From contig NZ_CP109150.1 of the NCBI RefSeq assembly GCF_035920365.1, forward strand, positions 4,092,001 through 4,156,000: 64,000 nucleotides of DNA, given 5' to 3'. Below are positions 16,113 through 24,843 of this stretch, in pieces. A program made the translations under genes and the position numbers. Numbering within the stretch: the first letter of the stretch is position 1; each line of letters begins with the position of its first letter. A model generated the notes under the pieces. It searched no databases, was not told the origin of the DNA, and worked only from the letters and a program-made list of their open reading frames with translations. Source of the stretch: Micromonospora sp. NBC_01740 (GTDB lineage Bacteria > Actinomycetota > Actinomycetes > Mycobacteriales > Micromonosporaceae).

Positions 16113-17490
16113 CGGTACGCGTCCGGAACTCGATCTCGCCGACCCACTTCGTGCAGTGCACACCGGGCAGGGCAGGCACGATGATCCGGGCCGGGTAGCC
16201 GTGGTCGAGGGAGAGGTCGGCGCCGTTGACGCCCAGGGCGAGCAGGGAGTCGGGGTCGAGCACCTGGTTGGCCTGCAGGGTCGCCTGGTTGAAGAGTCCC
16301 GCCTTCTCCAGGGAGCGGACGTGGGCGGAGTCGGGTGTGCCCGCCCCGACGAGGGCGGCGAGGTCGCTCAGCCGTACGCCGGTCCAGGTCTGCAACGTCG
16401 ACCACCCCTCGACGCAGGCGATCGGCAGCCGGGCGGTGTGCTGGGCCATGGCGAGCAACGCGGCGCGGTCGAGGGCGACCACCCGCTCGCCGGCGCGTAG
16501 CGTCACCCGCCAGCCCGGCCCGGTGTCGGCGGCCTCGACGCCGGCCGCGGCGGCGGTGCGGTTGACCGGGAAACCGTTCGGTCCCTCGCCCGGCTGCCGG
16601 CCCCGGGGCAGCAGCAGAGCGGTACGCCGCCACACCCCGTCGAGGCTCTGCCCGACGGTGAGCGCCCCCAGCAGCAGGGACAGGCCGCCGACCAGGGCGA
16701 GGGCCCCGCGTCGGCTGACGGTAGCCGGCCCGGGGTGGCTGGCCACCAGGCCGTCCGGGTCCGGCGGCTCGGGTCGGGTGGCGGCGCGCGGGGCGGTCAG
16801 CACGGCGCGCGGGGGGCCCGACCGCAGCGCGGAGAGCATCCGGGGCAGCTTGAGCGCCACGTGCGCGACCAGGGCGGCGGTGAACACCCAGGCGCCGAAG
16901 TAGTGGGCGGTGTAGAAGTCGAACCCGAACAGGTAGGCGTACTGGATGTCCAGCAGCCCCGTGGCGATCTGGAACAGGATGCCGCCGACCAGCAGGAGCA
17001 GGGACAGCCGCTCCAACACCTGCGCCACCGAGCGGGCCGGCGGCCAGTCGAACAGCTTCGGGATCACCGACCAGAGTTTCGCCAGCACCACCGGGATCAG
17101 CACGATCCCGAGCGTCACGTGCAGCCCCTGGGTGAGGCGGAACAGCCAGGGCGGGCGGGTCGGCCAGTCGAACTGCGGCAGCCGCAGCCACCCGACGTCG
17201 CGAGGCAACGCCTGGCCGAACTGCGGGCCGTAGGCGAGGTAGTCGAGCAACCCGGTGATGATCACCAGCGGCAGCGTGGCGAGCAGGACCATCCCGAAGA
17301 CGGCGGTGAGCCAGGGGCCGCGCAGCGGACTGCGCCACCGGCCGGCGATCCTTGCGACGCCGGGCGGGGGATGCGCTGCCAGGAAGCGCCACCACCGCCG
17401 GGGGAAGCCGGGCGCCGGACGCGGTGCGGTCCCGGCCCGCGTCGGCCGGCCGGAAGGGTTCCTGTCGGGGGCGGTGCTGTCGGTGCCCAC
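16105..17490 (-). CDS. Molybdopterin-dependent oxidoreductase (sulfite-oxidase fold) with b561-like membrane domain
   Basis: 461 residues. Four membrane helices between about 58 and 215 form a cytochrome b561-like domain with histidines at about 124, 196 and 210 as possible haem ligands. A twin-arginine-like segment (SRRGALALVGG, about 259) precedes another helix. The C-terminal half is an oxidoreductase molybdopterin-binding domain with the cofactor cysteine at about 359 (ACVEGWS) and RIIVPALPGVHCTKWV near the end. It probably oxidises or reduces a small substrate outside the membrane and passes electrons through the b-type domain. It diverges from the epimerase gene. Confidence 0.85.
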   Translation of the reverse strand: MGTDSTAPDRNPSGRPTRAGTAPRPAPGFPRRWWRFLAAHPPPGVARIAGRWRSPLRGPWLTAVFGMVLLATLPLVIITGLLDYLAYGPQFGQALPRDVGWLRLPQFDWPTRPPWLFRLTQGLHVTLGIVLIPVVLAKLWSVIPKLFDWPPARSVAQVLERLSLLLLVGGILFQIATGLLDIQYAYLFGFDFYTAHYFGAWVFTAALVAHVALKLPRMLSALRSGPPRAVLTAPRAATRPEPPDPDGLVASHPGPATVSRRGALALVGGLSLLLGALTVGQSLDGVWRRTALLLPRGRQPGEGPNGFPVNRTAAAAGVEAADTGPGWRVTLRAGERVVALDRAALLAMAQHTARLPIACVEGWSTLQTWTGVRLSDLAALVGAGTPDSAHVRSLEKAGLFNQATLQANQVLDPDSLLALGVNGADLSLDHGYPARIIVPALPGVHCTKWVGEIEFRTRTDG

Positions 17491-17789
17491 CGATCCTCCT
17501 CAACGGCTGTCGACGGGATCTCCTCCCGGCCGCGGTCCCTCTGGAAGCCGCGGGAAGACGTCAGGTCGGCGGAGCCGCCCGCGCCAGGCATGGCGGGCCG
17601 CGGCGCCGGTGACACCCGCGCGGGCCCACTGACCGCAGGGTAGAGGCGGTGCGGGGCGCAGGGGTGCGGTTGCGGGATTCCGGCAGTTCATGAACCCCGG
17701 GGTTACTCCGGGTGGGGTGATGTTTCAAGCTTCTTACGTCCGCCGTGACCTGACCCGCCACCGCCGTCCGCCGACCTACGCTGACCGGC
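17491..17789. promoter_or_regulatory. Divergent promoter region, oxidoreductase and epimerase
   Basis: 299 bases between two divergent genes. I see no gene and no clear operator. It must hold promoters for both the minus-strand oxidoreductase pair and the plus-strand epimerase. Confidence 0.4.
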
Positions 17790-18851
17790 ATGCGGGTACT
17801 GGTCACCGGCGCCGCCGGCTTCATCGGGTCGCAGGTCGTCGACCTGCTCGCCGCCGAGGGGCACGAGGTGGTGGCGCTGGACGCGCTGTTGCCCCAGGCA
17901 CACGGGGGAGAACTGCCCGAATGGTCCCGGCGGCACCATCCCGTTGTCGGTGACGTCCGCGACCCCGAGCTGCTCGACCGGCTCCTTCGCGGGGTCGACG
18001 CGGTCTGCCACCAGGCGGCGATGGTCGGCCACGGGCTGGACCCGTCGGACGCTCCGGCGTACGCCAGTCACAACGACTACGGCACGGCGGTGCTGCTCGC
18101 CGCCATGCACCGGGCCGGCGTGACCCACCTGGTGCTGGCCAGCTCGATGGTCGTCTACGGAGAGGGGCGCTACGAGTGCGCCCGGCACGGGGTCGTCCGT
18201 CCCGCCGCCCGCCGTCCCGCCGACCTGGCAGCCGGCCGGTACGACCCGACGTGCCCGCGCTGCGCCGCCGTCCTCACCCCGATGCTGGTCCCGGAGGACG
18301 CCCCGCTGGAACCACGCAGCACGTACGCCGCCAGCAAACTGGCCCAGGAGCACCTGGCCGGTGCCTGGGCGCGGCAGACCGGTGGTGGTGTGTGGGCGTT
18401 GCGCTACCACAACGTCTACGGTCCCCGGATGCCCCGCGACACCCCGTACGCCGGGGTGGCCTCGATCTTCCGCTCCGCGTTGGCCGACGGCCGGCCGCCC
18501 AGGTTGCTGGAGGACGGCCGGCAGCGCCGGGACTTCGTGCACGTCACCGACGTGGCGCGGGCCAATCTGCTCGCGCTGGGCACACCCCCGCCGGGGGATT
18601 TGGTGCCGGTCAACATCTGTTCCGGTGAGCCGCGTACCGTCGGCGAGCTTGCTGCCACCCTCGCCACGGCGATGGGCGGGCCGGCGCCGCTGGTCGTCGG
18701 CGGCGCCCGGTCGGCCGACGTGCGGCACGTGGTCGCCGACCCCGCCCGGGCGGCCGAGTTGCTCGGCTACACCGCGCGGGTCACGTTCGCCCAGGGGGTC
18801 GCGGCCTTCGCGACCGATCCGCTGCGTGAGCCGGCGGCGCTGCCGGCCTGA
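17790..18851 (+). CDS. NAD-dependent extended SDR epimerase/dehydratase with zinc-ribbon-like insert
   Basis: 353 residues. The Rossmann motif GAAGFIG is at 7-13, the active-site serines at ASSM (118-120), and YAASK (Y179, K183) is the catalytic dyad. Late motifs RQRRDFVHVTDVA and NICSGEPRTV are typical of UDP-glucose 4-epimerase relatives. Unusually, between the Ser and Tyr/Lys motifs lies an insert with C130-x2-H133 and C155-x2-C158, which would make a Zn site beside the active site. Its neighbours are glycosyltransferase-type genes, so the substrate is probably a nucleotide sugar. Confidence 0.85.
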   Translation: MRVLVTGAAGFIGSQVVDLLAAEGHEVVALDALLPQAHGGELPEWSRRHHPVVGDVRDPELLDRLLRGVDAVCHQAAMVGHGLDPSDAPAYASHNDYGTAVLLAAMHRAGVTHLVLASSMVVYGEGRYECARHGVVRPAARRPADLAAGRYDPTCPRCAAVLTPMLVPEDAPLEPRSTYAASKLAQEHLAGAWARQTGGGVWALRYHNVYGPRMPRDTPYAGVASIFRSALADGRPPRLLEDGRQRRDFVHVTDVARANLLALGTPPPGDLVPVNICSGEPRTVGELAATLATAMGGPAPLVVGGARSADVRHVVADPARAAELLGYTARVTFAQGVAAFATDPLREPAALPA

Positions 18852-18868
18852 GCGATCGCCAGTGCGCT

Positions 18869-20284
18869 TCAGGAGACCGTCCAGACCAGGTGGCTGACCG
18901 CGAGCGTGGTCGCGGCCTGCCCGGCCAGCCACCAACGGCGCGTGGCCGGGGGCAGGTGGGCGGCGGCGATCAGCAGCCAGCCGACGAATGGCAGCCAGAT
19001 CCGTTCCACTTCCGCCTTGCTCAGCCCGGACACGTCTGCCGCGAGCACCACCACTGCCGCGGCCACCGGCAGCAGCACCGTGGGCCCGCCGACCCGTCCG
19101 GCCACGGCCGGCACGGCGAACCGGCGGCGGGCCGGCCCGCGCGGAACGGTCGGCACGGACCGTGCCGCCGCGACAGCGGCCGCCACCGCGCGGCACAGCG
19201 CAGGCCCGAGCACCGGGCCGGCGGAGAGCACCAGCGCCGCCAGGTTCGCCCACACCCAGTAGCCGTACGGGCGGTCGGCCGCCCAGCCCTGGTAGTAACG
19301 TTCCACCACCCGCTGATAGCCGTCCCACCACCAGAAGCCGGCGAGCCCGAACGCGGCCACCACCGCCGCGACGCCCGCGAGGCCGGCGCACAGCGCGGCG
19401 ATCCGGTCCGCCGGCCGCAGGACCAGCACGGCCAACGCCAGCAGGCCGACCAGGACGAAGCCGTACGACAGGTGCAGCGCGAAGCCCAGCAGCAGCCCGC
19501 CGACGGCGGGCGCCACCCGACCGCGTACCGCCAGCAGGGCCAGACCGGCGGCGACCACGCCGGCGAAGATGCCGTCTGCGGAGGCGCCCACCCAGACCGC
19601 GCCCGGCAGCAGCACCAGGAACGGCAGGACGGCGTGGGCGGCCCCGCTGGCGCCGAGCGCCCGCAGCGCCACCGGCACCGAGACGGTGACGGTCGCGCCG
19701 ACCAGTACGCACGCCAGCGCGGCGGCGGTGCCGCCGCCCAGCCCGATCCGGTCCAGTCCGACGAAGACCAGCAGCGCCCCGGGCGGGTGACCTGCGGTGT
19801 GGGTGGACCACGAGTCGGGCTGGAAGTCGAGGATCCGGCCGGTGAAGCCGGCCAGCATCGCCGGGATGTCGGTGGTCCCGGGCACCTCGTGCAGGTACTC
19901 CGCCTGCGGGGTGAGCCGCTCGGTGAGCCCGGCCGACCAGCCGTCCACCAGCGCCAGCGACAGCGTCCACGCCGTCGACGCGAGCCAGGCCGCGCCGAGC
20001 AGCGGGACCCAGCGGGCGGTCCGGGCCCAGCGCACGCCCAGACCGATCACGCCGGCCGCCACCAGCACGGCCGCGGGTGTGCCCCAGCCGGCGTGCGGTT
20101 GCCAGGTGGCGTACAGCGGGGCGGCGTCCGCGTGCAGACCCACACCGCGGGCATTGAGGACCGCGCCGACCGTCGTGGCGACGGCGACCAGGGCCACCTC
20201 GACGCCCAGCACGGCCAGGTCGAGGTGCCGCCGGCGGGTTGACGTCCGACCGGGGGTGTCCGGCGGCGCGGTGGTCGTTCCCAT
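18869..20284 (-). CDS. Polytopic membrane protein, possible glycosyltransferase
   Basis: 471 residues from the ATG at 20284. About a dozen hydrophobic segments, from LDLAVLGVEVALVAVATTVGAV to IWLPFVGWLLIAAAHLP. An early extracytoplasmic loop contains QPDSWSTHTAGHPPGALL, and WWWDGYQRVVERYYQGW is a conserved-looking loop. The layout resembles GT-C or GT87-like membrane glycosyltransferases using lipid-linked sugars, but no diagnostic DxD/ExD was certain. It is convergent with the epimerase and divergent from the GT2 gene. Confidence 0.65.
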   Translation of the reverse strand: MGTTTAPPDTPGRTSTRRRHLDLAVLGVEVALVAVATTVGAVLNARGVGLHADAAPLYATWQPHAGWGTPAAVLVAAGVIGLGVRWARTARWVPLLGAAWLASTAWTLSLALVDGWSAGLTERLTPQAEYLHEVPGTTDIPAMLAGFTGRILDFQPDSWSTHTAGHPPGALLVFVGLDRIGLGGGTAAALACVLVGATVTVSVPVALRALGASGAAHAVLPFLVLLPGAVWVGASADGIFAGVVAAGLALLAVRGRVAPAVGGLLLGFALHLSYGFVLVGLLALAVLVLRPADRIAALCAGLAGVAAVVAAFGLAGFWWWDGYQRVVERYYQGWAADRPYGYWVWANLAALVLSAGPVLGPALCRAVAAAVAAARSVPTVPRGPARRRFAVPAVAGRVGGPTVLLPVAAAVVVLAADVSGLSKAEVERIWLPFVGWLLIAAAHLPPATRRWWLAGQAATTLAVSHLVWTVS

Positions 20285-20429
20285 GTCGACCGGACGGTAC
20301 GGCCTGAGGCCGCCAGGTGTCAGCCGAACAGCCGAAGGTAACTGTCCGTTAACGACCGACTGGGTGCCAAAAAACGAGTATGGCCCGATCCGCCTACCTG
20401 GACCCGGGCGGCGTCCTAGCGTCGACGGT
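20285..20429. promoter_or_regulatory. Divergent promoter region
   Basis: 145 bases between the membrane protein and the GT2 gene. It is locally AT-richer around 20340-20385 (AACTGTCCGTTAACGACCG, CCAAAAAACGAGTATGGC), the natural place for both promoters. No operator was recognised. Confidence 0.35.
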
Positions 20430-21104
20430 ATGCCGACGCTGATCGACGTGGTGCTGCCGTGCCTGGACGAGGCCGGGGCCCTGCCGGGTGTGCTCACCGC
20501 GCTGCCGCCCGGATACCGGGCGATCGTGGTGGACAACGGCTCCCGGGACGGCTCGCCCGAGGTGGCCGCCCGGTACGGAGCCCGGGTGGTGCACGAGCCG
20601 CGCCGCGGCTACGGTGCCGCCGTGCACACCGGGCTGGAGGCGGCCGAGGCGGACCTGGTGTGTGTGCTGGATGCCGACGGCTCCTTCGACCCCACCGAAC
20701 TGCCCGCCCTGGTCGCCCTGGTGGCCGACGGCGCCGCCGACCTGACCGTGGGGCGGCGGCGGCCGGTCGCCGCCGGGGTGTGGCCGTGGCACGCCCGCGC
20801 CGGTACCGCCCTGATCGCGGCGTTGCTGCGGCAGCGGGGCGTGCCGCTGCGCGACCTCAGCCCGATCCGGGTGGCCCGCCGCGACGCGCTGCTCGCGCTC
20901 GGCGTCACCGACCGGGCCTTCGGCTACCCGCTCGAACTGTTGATCCGGGCCGCCGCCGCCGGCTGGCGGATCCACGAGCTGGACGTCAGCTACGCCCCGC
21001 GGGCCGCCGGCACCCGCTCCAAGGTGTCCGGCTCGGTCCGCGGGACCCTGCGCGCCACCCGCGACTTCGCCGGGGTGCTGCGCGGCGTGGGACGGTCGCG
21101 ATGA
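20430..21104 (+). CDS. GT2 family glycosyltransferase
   Basis: 224 residues, short for the family and without membrane helices. The N-terminus IDVVLPCLDEAGALPGVL and DNGSRDGSPEVAARYG is the GT-A nucleotide-binding start. DADGSFD (D81, D83) is the metal-binding DxD, and RDLSPIRVARRDALLALG and GYPLELLIRAAAAGWRI are typical of dolichol-phosphate-sugar synthase-like GT2 enzymes. The stop overlaps the next ATG (ATGA). Confidence 0.88.
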   Translation: MPTLIDVVLPCLDEAGALPGVLTALPPGYRAIVVDNGSRDGSPEVAARYGARVVHEPRRGYGAAVHTGLEAAEADLVCVLDADGSFDPTELPALVALVADGAADLTVGRRRPVAAGVWPWHARAGTALIAALLRQRGVPLRDLSPIRVARRDALLALGVTDRAFGYPLELLIRAAAAGWRIHELDVSYAPRAAGTRSKVSGSVRGTLRATRDFAGVLRGVGRSR

Positions 21105-21781
21105 CTGTGCTGCTGGTGATGGCCAAGGCGCCGGTGCCGGGCGCGGTGAAGACCCGGCTCGGCCCACCGGCCACCCCGGGGCAGGCGGCGCGGCTCGCCG
21201 CCGCTGCCCTGCTGGACACCATCGACGCCGCGCGCGCGACGCCCGGCGTGACGGCCGTGCTGGCGTTGTCGGGACGCATCGAGGATGCCGAGGCCGGCGA
21301 CGAGCTTTCGGCCGCCCTGGTCGGCTGGTCCGTCCTGCCGCAGCGGGGCGGCGGGCTCGGCGAGCGGCTCGCCAACGCGTACGCGGACGTCGCGGAGTCC
21401 TTTCCGGGGCATGAGGTGGTGCAGGTCGGCATGGACACCCCGCAGCTGACCCCGGCGCGGCTGCGCGCCGCGATCCGCCGGCTCGCGTCGACCGACGCGG
21501 TTCTCGGCCGCGCCGTCGACGGCGGTTGGTGGGCGCTCGGGCTTCACGACCCCCGGCACGCCGTTGCCCTCCGCGACGTGCCGATGTCCACCCCGGAGAC
21601 CGCGCGACACACCTGGGCGGCGCTCATCGGGCGAGGGCTGCGGGTCGCGCCCCTGCCCGTGCTGCGCGACGTCGACGTCTGGACGGACGCCCTGGCGGTG
21701 GCCGCCGAGGCCACGGGAAGCCGGTTCTCCCGCCAGGTCGCGGCACTCCGCCGCACCCTTGTTCCCGGCGGCCACCCGTGA
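21101..21781 (+). CDS. DUF2064 / TIGR04282-type glycosyltransferase-like protein
   Basis: 226 residues. VLLVMAKAPVPGAVKTRLGP is the hallmark start of the DUF2064/TIGR04282 family; then QVGMDTPQLTPARL and GRAVDGGWWALGLH. The fold is GT-A/nucleotidyltransferase-like. Some members are annotated in arsenosugar biosynthesis, but the reaction is not settled for most. It is coupled at both ends by ATGA/GTGA overlaps to the GT2 and methyltransferase genes. Confidence 0.85.
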   Translation: MTVLLVMAKAPVPGAVKTRLGPPATPGQAARLAAAALLDTIDAARATPGVTAVLALSGRIEDAEAGDELSAALVGWSVLPQRGGGLGERLANAYADVAESFPGHEVVQVGMDTPQLTPARLRAAIRRLASTDAVLGRAVDGGWWALGLHDPRHAVALRDVPMSTPETARHTWAALIGRGLRVAPLPVLRDVDVWTDALAVAAEATGSRFSRQVAALRRTLVPGGHP

Positions 21782-22521
21782 CGGTGCGCGCTGCCGGGCA
21801 GGCGGCTGGGCCGTGCGACCTGGAAGCAGGTACCGGTTCGGCCGACGGGCCGGGCGACCGCCGGGACGAGGGCGCCGCAACCGGCGGCGACGTCTTCGCC
21901 GCCGCCCTCGCGGCGCGGCCCGGCGGGCACTGGCTCGAGCACAGCGACGGCCGGTGCGATCCGCTGCCTGTGCACCGTTGGCAGGGCCCGGCCGAGCCGG
22001 CGCTGGCGGACGTCGTCGCCCGGTGCGCCGGTCCGGCGCTGGACGTCGGCTGCGGACCCGGCCGGCTCACCCTCGCGCTCAGCCGGGCCGGGCACGCCGC
22101 GGTCGGCGTCGACGTCTCCGCGCGCGCGGTACGGCTCACCCGGGCACGTGGGGCGGTCGCCGTCCGCCGGGACGTCTTCACGCCCCTGCCCGCCGAGGGA
22201 CGGTGGGCTCACGTCCTGCTGATGGACGGCAACATCGGCATCGGCGGCGATCCGGTCGCGCTGCTCGCCCGGTGCCGGGAGTTGGTCCATGCCCGAGGGA
22301 CCGTCGTCGTCGAACTCGAACCTCCCGGCCCCGGCCTCTGGTGCGGGTACGCCCGGGTGGGGTCCCGCTCACCCGACGGCGAACTGCGGCGCAGCGGGAC
22401 GTTCCGGTGGGCGCGACTGGACACCGTCGCCGTGCACGTCGCCGCCGGAGCGTCCGGGCTGATGGTTCGGGACATGTTCACGGCGGGCCGGCGCTGGTTC
22501 GCCGAACTCGCCGCCGGGTGA
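21778..22521 (+). CDS. Class I SAM-dependent methyltransferase
   Basis: 247 residues from the GTG at 21778, whose GTGA overlaps the previous stop. SAM motif I LDVGCGPGRLTLAL is at about 88-101, motif II GVDVSARAVRLTRARG follows, then LLMDGNIGIGGDP. It is the last gene of the tight three-gene unit. The substrate is unknown; the context suggests a sugar- or lipid-linked intermediate. Confidence 0.85.
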   Translation: MTVRAAGQAAGPCDLEAGTGSADGPGDRRDEGAATGGDVFAAALAARPGGHWLEHSDGRCDPLPVHRWQGPAEPALADVVARCAGPALDVGCGPGRLTLALSRAGHAAVGVDVSARAVRLTRARGAVAVRRDVFTPLPAEGRWAHVLLMDGNIGIGGDPVALLARCRELVHARGTVVVELEPPGPGLWCGYARVGSRSPDGELRRSGTFRWARLDTVAVHVAAGASGLMVRDMFTAGRRWFAELAAG

Positions 22522-22929
22522 CGGCGCGGGAGCCGACGGCAACCGTGGCCCCACCGCTGCCGAGAATGCCCCGCACGTTGTAGCCGACAGGCATCGCTGG
22601 TCACGATTCCGGCACCGACGCCGCCGGACTCGACCCCAGCTGCGGGGATGCCGTGGCCCTGCCGAACAGGTTCACCGGCACTCGGTACCCCTACGTCTTC
22701 TACTGGTCCCGGCAGCAGCCAATGCGACTCATGCTCACCTGGTGGGGCTGACCGGCACTGCGCGCCGGAAACGGTCCCGAGCCAGCCGGGCGCGTCCGGT
22801 ACGTCATCGCCTCGCTCGCCGATGACCGCCGCAACGATGCGGTTCAGGTACCGGACGACACGCCGGCTCAGGGGTCCCCTGAGCCGGCATGGGGGCTGAC
22901 CCACGGCCGAAATCCGCGTCGTAGGCTGA
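22522..22929. other. Gene remnants after the methyltransferase
   Basis: No intact gene. A short plus frame (about 22582-22751) ends FTGTRYPYVFYWSRQQPMRL and TWWG before a stop. It looks protein-like but has no start; it may be the tail of a lost gene. A large palindrome (22862-22888) follows. Confidence 0.35.
22862..22888. terminator. 13-bp perfect inverted repeat with one-base centre
   Basis: GCCGGCTCAGGGG (22862-22874), T, CCCCTGAGCCGGC (22876-22888). It is nearly a perfect palindrome. In RNA it would form a very stable hairpin. It lies 340 bases beyond the methyltransferase stop and could end that operon, or it may be a recombination site; no U-tract follows. Confidence 0.4.
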
Positions 22930-23183
22930 TGGCGCGGCCCACTCGTCGTACTGCGACACCAGTGGCTGATCCCGCAACTGGCGAGGACCATCGGGATGAG
23001 CGACGAAGACCTCGCCGGCTGGATCGGCACCCTCGACGCGGCCCGGGCGGTGCGGATCCAGCAGGCGTACCGCTCGCGTTCTTCGACCTGCGCATACCCC
23101 ACCGGGGACACCTGCTCAACGGCCCGAACCCGGCCTTCCCGGACGCGCAACTCATCCTTGACGCGCTCAAACAGCTCGAGTGA
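22930..23183 (+). pseudogene. C-terminal remnant of an alpha/beta hydrolase (PAF-acetylhydrolase-like)
   Basis: Two frames must be joined. One gives GMSDEDLAGWIGTLDAARAV followed by RIQQAY. After a shift near 23080 it continues LAFFDLRIPHRGHLLNGPNP and ends DALKQLE. This is the familiar C-terminus of bacterial platelet-activating-factor acetylhydrolase-like alpha/beta hydrolases. The catalytic N-terminal part is absent. Confidence 0.5.
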
Positions 23184-23239
23184 CGTTCCCGCAGCACGCT
23201 CGTGCCCAGGGTGCGCATTCCGGAACCGTGCCCGTTTCC

Positions 23240-23833
23240 CTACCGATCATCCGGAAGAGTTGCCGTGACGACCGTGCGGCCGGCGGCGTCGCGCGCGGTC
23301 ACCGAGGGCGGCCGGGGGGAGCCCCAGACCACGACCAGGTGACCGTGATATCGGATGGGCAGGCGGCGGCCACCGACGACGAGCTGTGCGATCCCACCGC
23401 CGACAAGCACCGCCGCGGCGCGCACCCAGCGCTCAGTCCAGGGCAGTAGACGGTCGGAGTCGCGCCAGACGGCGGTGCCGCCGTTCACCAACACCTGGTG
23501 CGACGCGAGGTCGTCCCGGGCCCGTTCGAACGACTCTGCGGTGCGGTCCTCGTAGCCGCGCGATGACCCGCCGCCGCCCAGCCTCCGCCAGCCACCGTTG
23601 CCGTTCTGGACCAGTAGGTGGATCTCGTCCCAGAAACAGCCGGTGCCGCGGCGCAGGAAGCGCGTGGCGGCGACGTCCCCGTCCACGTCGACCGCGACCG
23701 GCGCGAACCGACGGCGACGGCTCAGCCGCACCGGTTGATCCGGCAGCCCATCGGCGATCAGCCGCATGCTCTCGGCCAAGGCGTCGTACGCCACCCGATG
23801 ACCGTACCCACGCAGGTTGCCTTCCCGCAGCAT
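23240..23833 (-). CDS. Protein of unknown function
   Basis: 197 residues from the ATG at 23833; the longer frame to 24217 begins with low-complexity Pro/Arg sequence and is not credible. Segments such as FWDEIHLLVQNGNGGWRRLG, GYEDRTAESFERARDDLASH and SVTARDAAGRTVVTATLPDD resemble actinobacterial proteins with a beta-rich domain. No membrane helix or signal is obvious except a weak hydrophobic stretch (AAAVLVGGGIAQLVVGG). No neighbour suggests a role. Confidence 0.55.
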   Translation of the reverse strand: MLREGNLRGYGHRVAYDALAESMRLIADGLPDQPVRLSRRRRFAPVAVDVDGDVAATRFLRRGTGCFWDEIHLLVQNGNGGWRRLGGGGSSRGYEDRTAESFERARDDLASHQVLVNGGTAVWRDSDRLLPWTERWVRAAAVLVGGGIAQLVVGGRRLPIRYHGHLVVVWGSPRPPSVTARDAAGRTVVTATLPDDR

Positions 23834-23952
23834 CACCTCCGGCGAGCTCCTGAGATGCGCCGGCCGCCCGAGGGCGGGAGGCACACACCATCGAACGAAC
23901 AAGTAGCCTGGATGAGGGTGCTTTATCTCCGGTTCCGGGAGGATCCGCGGCA

Positions 23953-24735
23953 ATGCCGGATCTTGATAGGGTCGGCGCCCCTTCGGTGGAGGTCGGCGTA
24001 ACCGGCGTTGCTGTTGGGGGATCCCGTCGTACCCATGCATCGGCGGTCGCAACTGCCGCCGTCGCGCTCGGCCTGCTCGCGTTCGTGGCGGACTCCGTCG
24101 CGGGCGTTGCAGGTCAGATCCTGAGGACGTTGACCAGCAGCGGCTTCGCCTGGGGCTTGGCGGCGTTCCTGGCCGGCCGTTCGGCTGCCACGGCGAAACG
24201 AGCGGTTGGCGGTGCAACTGCGCTGCTGGTGCTGGCCACGCTGCTCTATTACCTGCTTGTATTGGTGGTGAGCCGCCGATGGAGTGGGGGGACCCTGGAG
24301 GACGGCACGTCGGCCGACCTGCTGGGGCTGCGCTCGGTTGCCATCATGACGGCGCTATGGCTGGCCGGCTCCCTCATCGCGGGACCGATTCTCGGCAAGC
24401 TCGGCCATATCGTGCGGGTCGGCAAAGCCTCGACCTCGGCACTGGCCGCAGGGGCGGTATGCGGTCTTCTCTCCGGCGAAGGCTGGCAGGCCGTGATGTT
24501 GGCACCGCCCTGGCAACTGTTGACCGTGTCCGATCCGTACCAAGCAGAGTTCTTCCGAGGCGTGGTGATCGGGGAACTCATCAAGATCGTGCTTCCGATC
24601 GTCGTCCTGGCCGGGCTGGCCACGGCGCACCGCCTCTGGCGCACCTGGCATGTTCTGCTTACCGCAGCCGTTCCCAGCGGTGCCCTGAGCGCGGCGCTGT
24701 GGTACGTGCTCTACGCCGCAGCACACAGCATCTGA
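23953..24735 (+). CDS. Polytopic membrane protein, DUF6518-like
   Basis: 260 residues with about seven hydrophobic segments, for example VATAAVALGLLAFVADSVAG, ALLVLATLLYYLLVLVVS and IVLPIVVLAGLATAHRLW. The order of segments and the GEGWQAVMLAP motif match actinobacterial DUF6518 proteins, whose function is unknown. It is transcribed away from the gene at 23240-23833. Confidence 0.7.
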   Translation: MPDLDRVGAPSVEVGVTGVAVGGSRRTHASAVATAAVALGLLAFVADSVAGVAGQILRTLTSSGFAWGLAAFLAGRSAATAKRAVGGATALLVLATLLYYLLVLVVSRRWSGGTLEDGTSADLLGLRSVAIMTALWLAGSLIAGPILGKLGHIVRVGKASTSALAAGAVCGLLSGEGWQAVMLAPPWQLLTVSDPYQAEFFRGVVIGELIKIVLPIVVLAGLATAHRLWRTWHVLLTAAVPSGALSAALWYVLYAAAHSI

Positions 24736-24843
24736 GCGCGCCGGTCAGACCGCACGCGCGGGTGGTGGGGCACGCCAGGCATCAGGATCAGCCGCACTGC
24801 GCCCACTTGACCATGCCGATGTGAGCGTGCAGAAGGGTGGACG

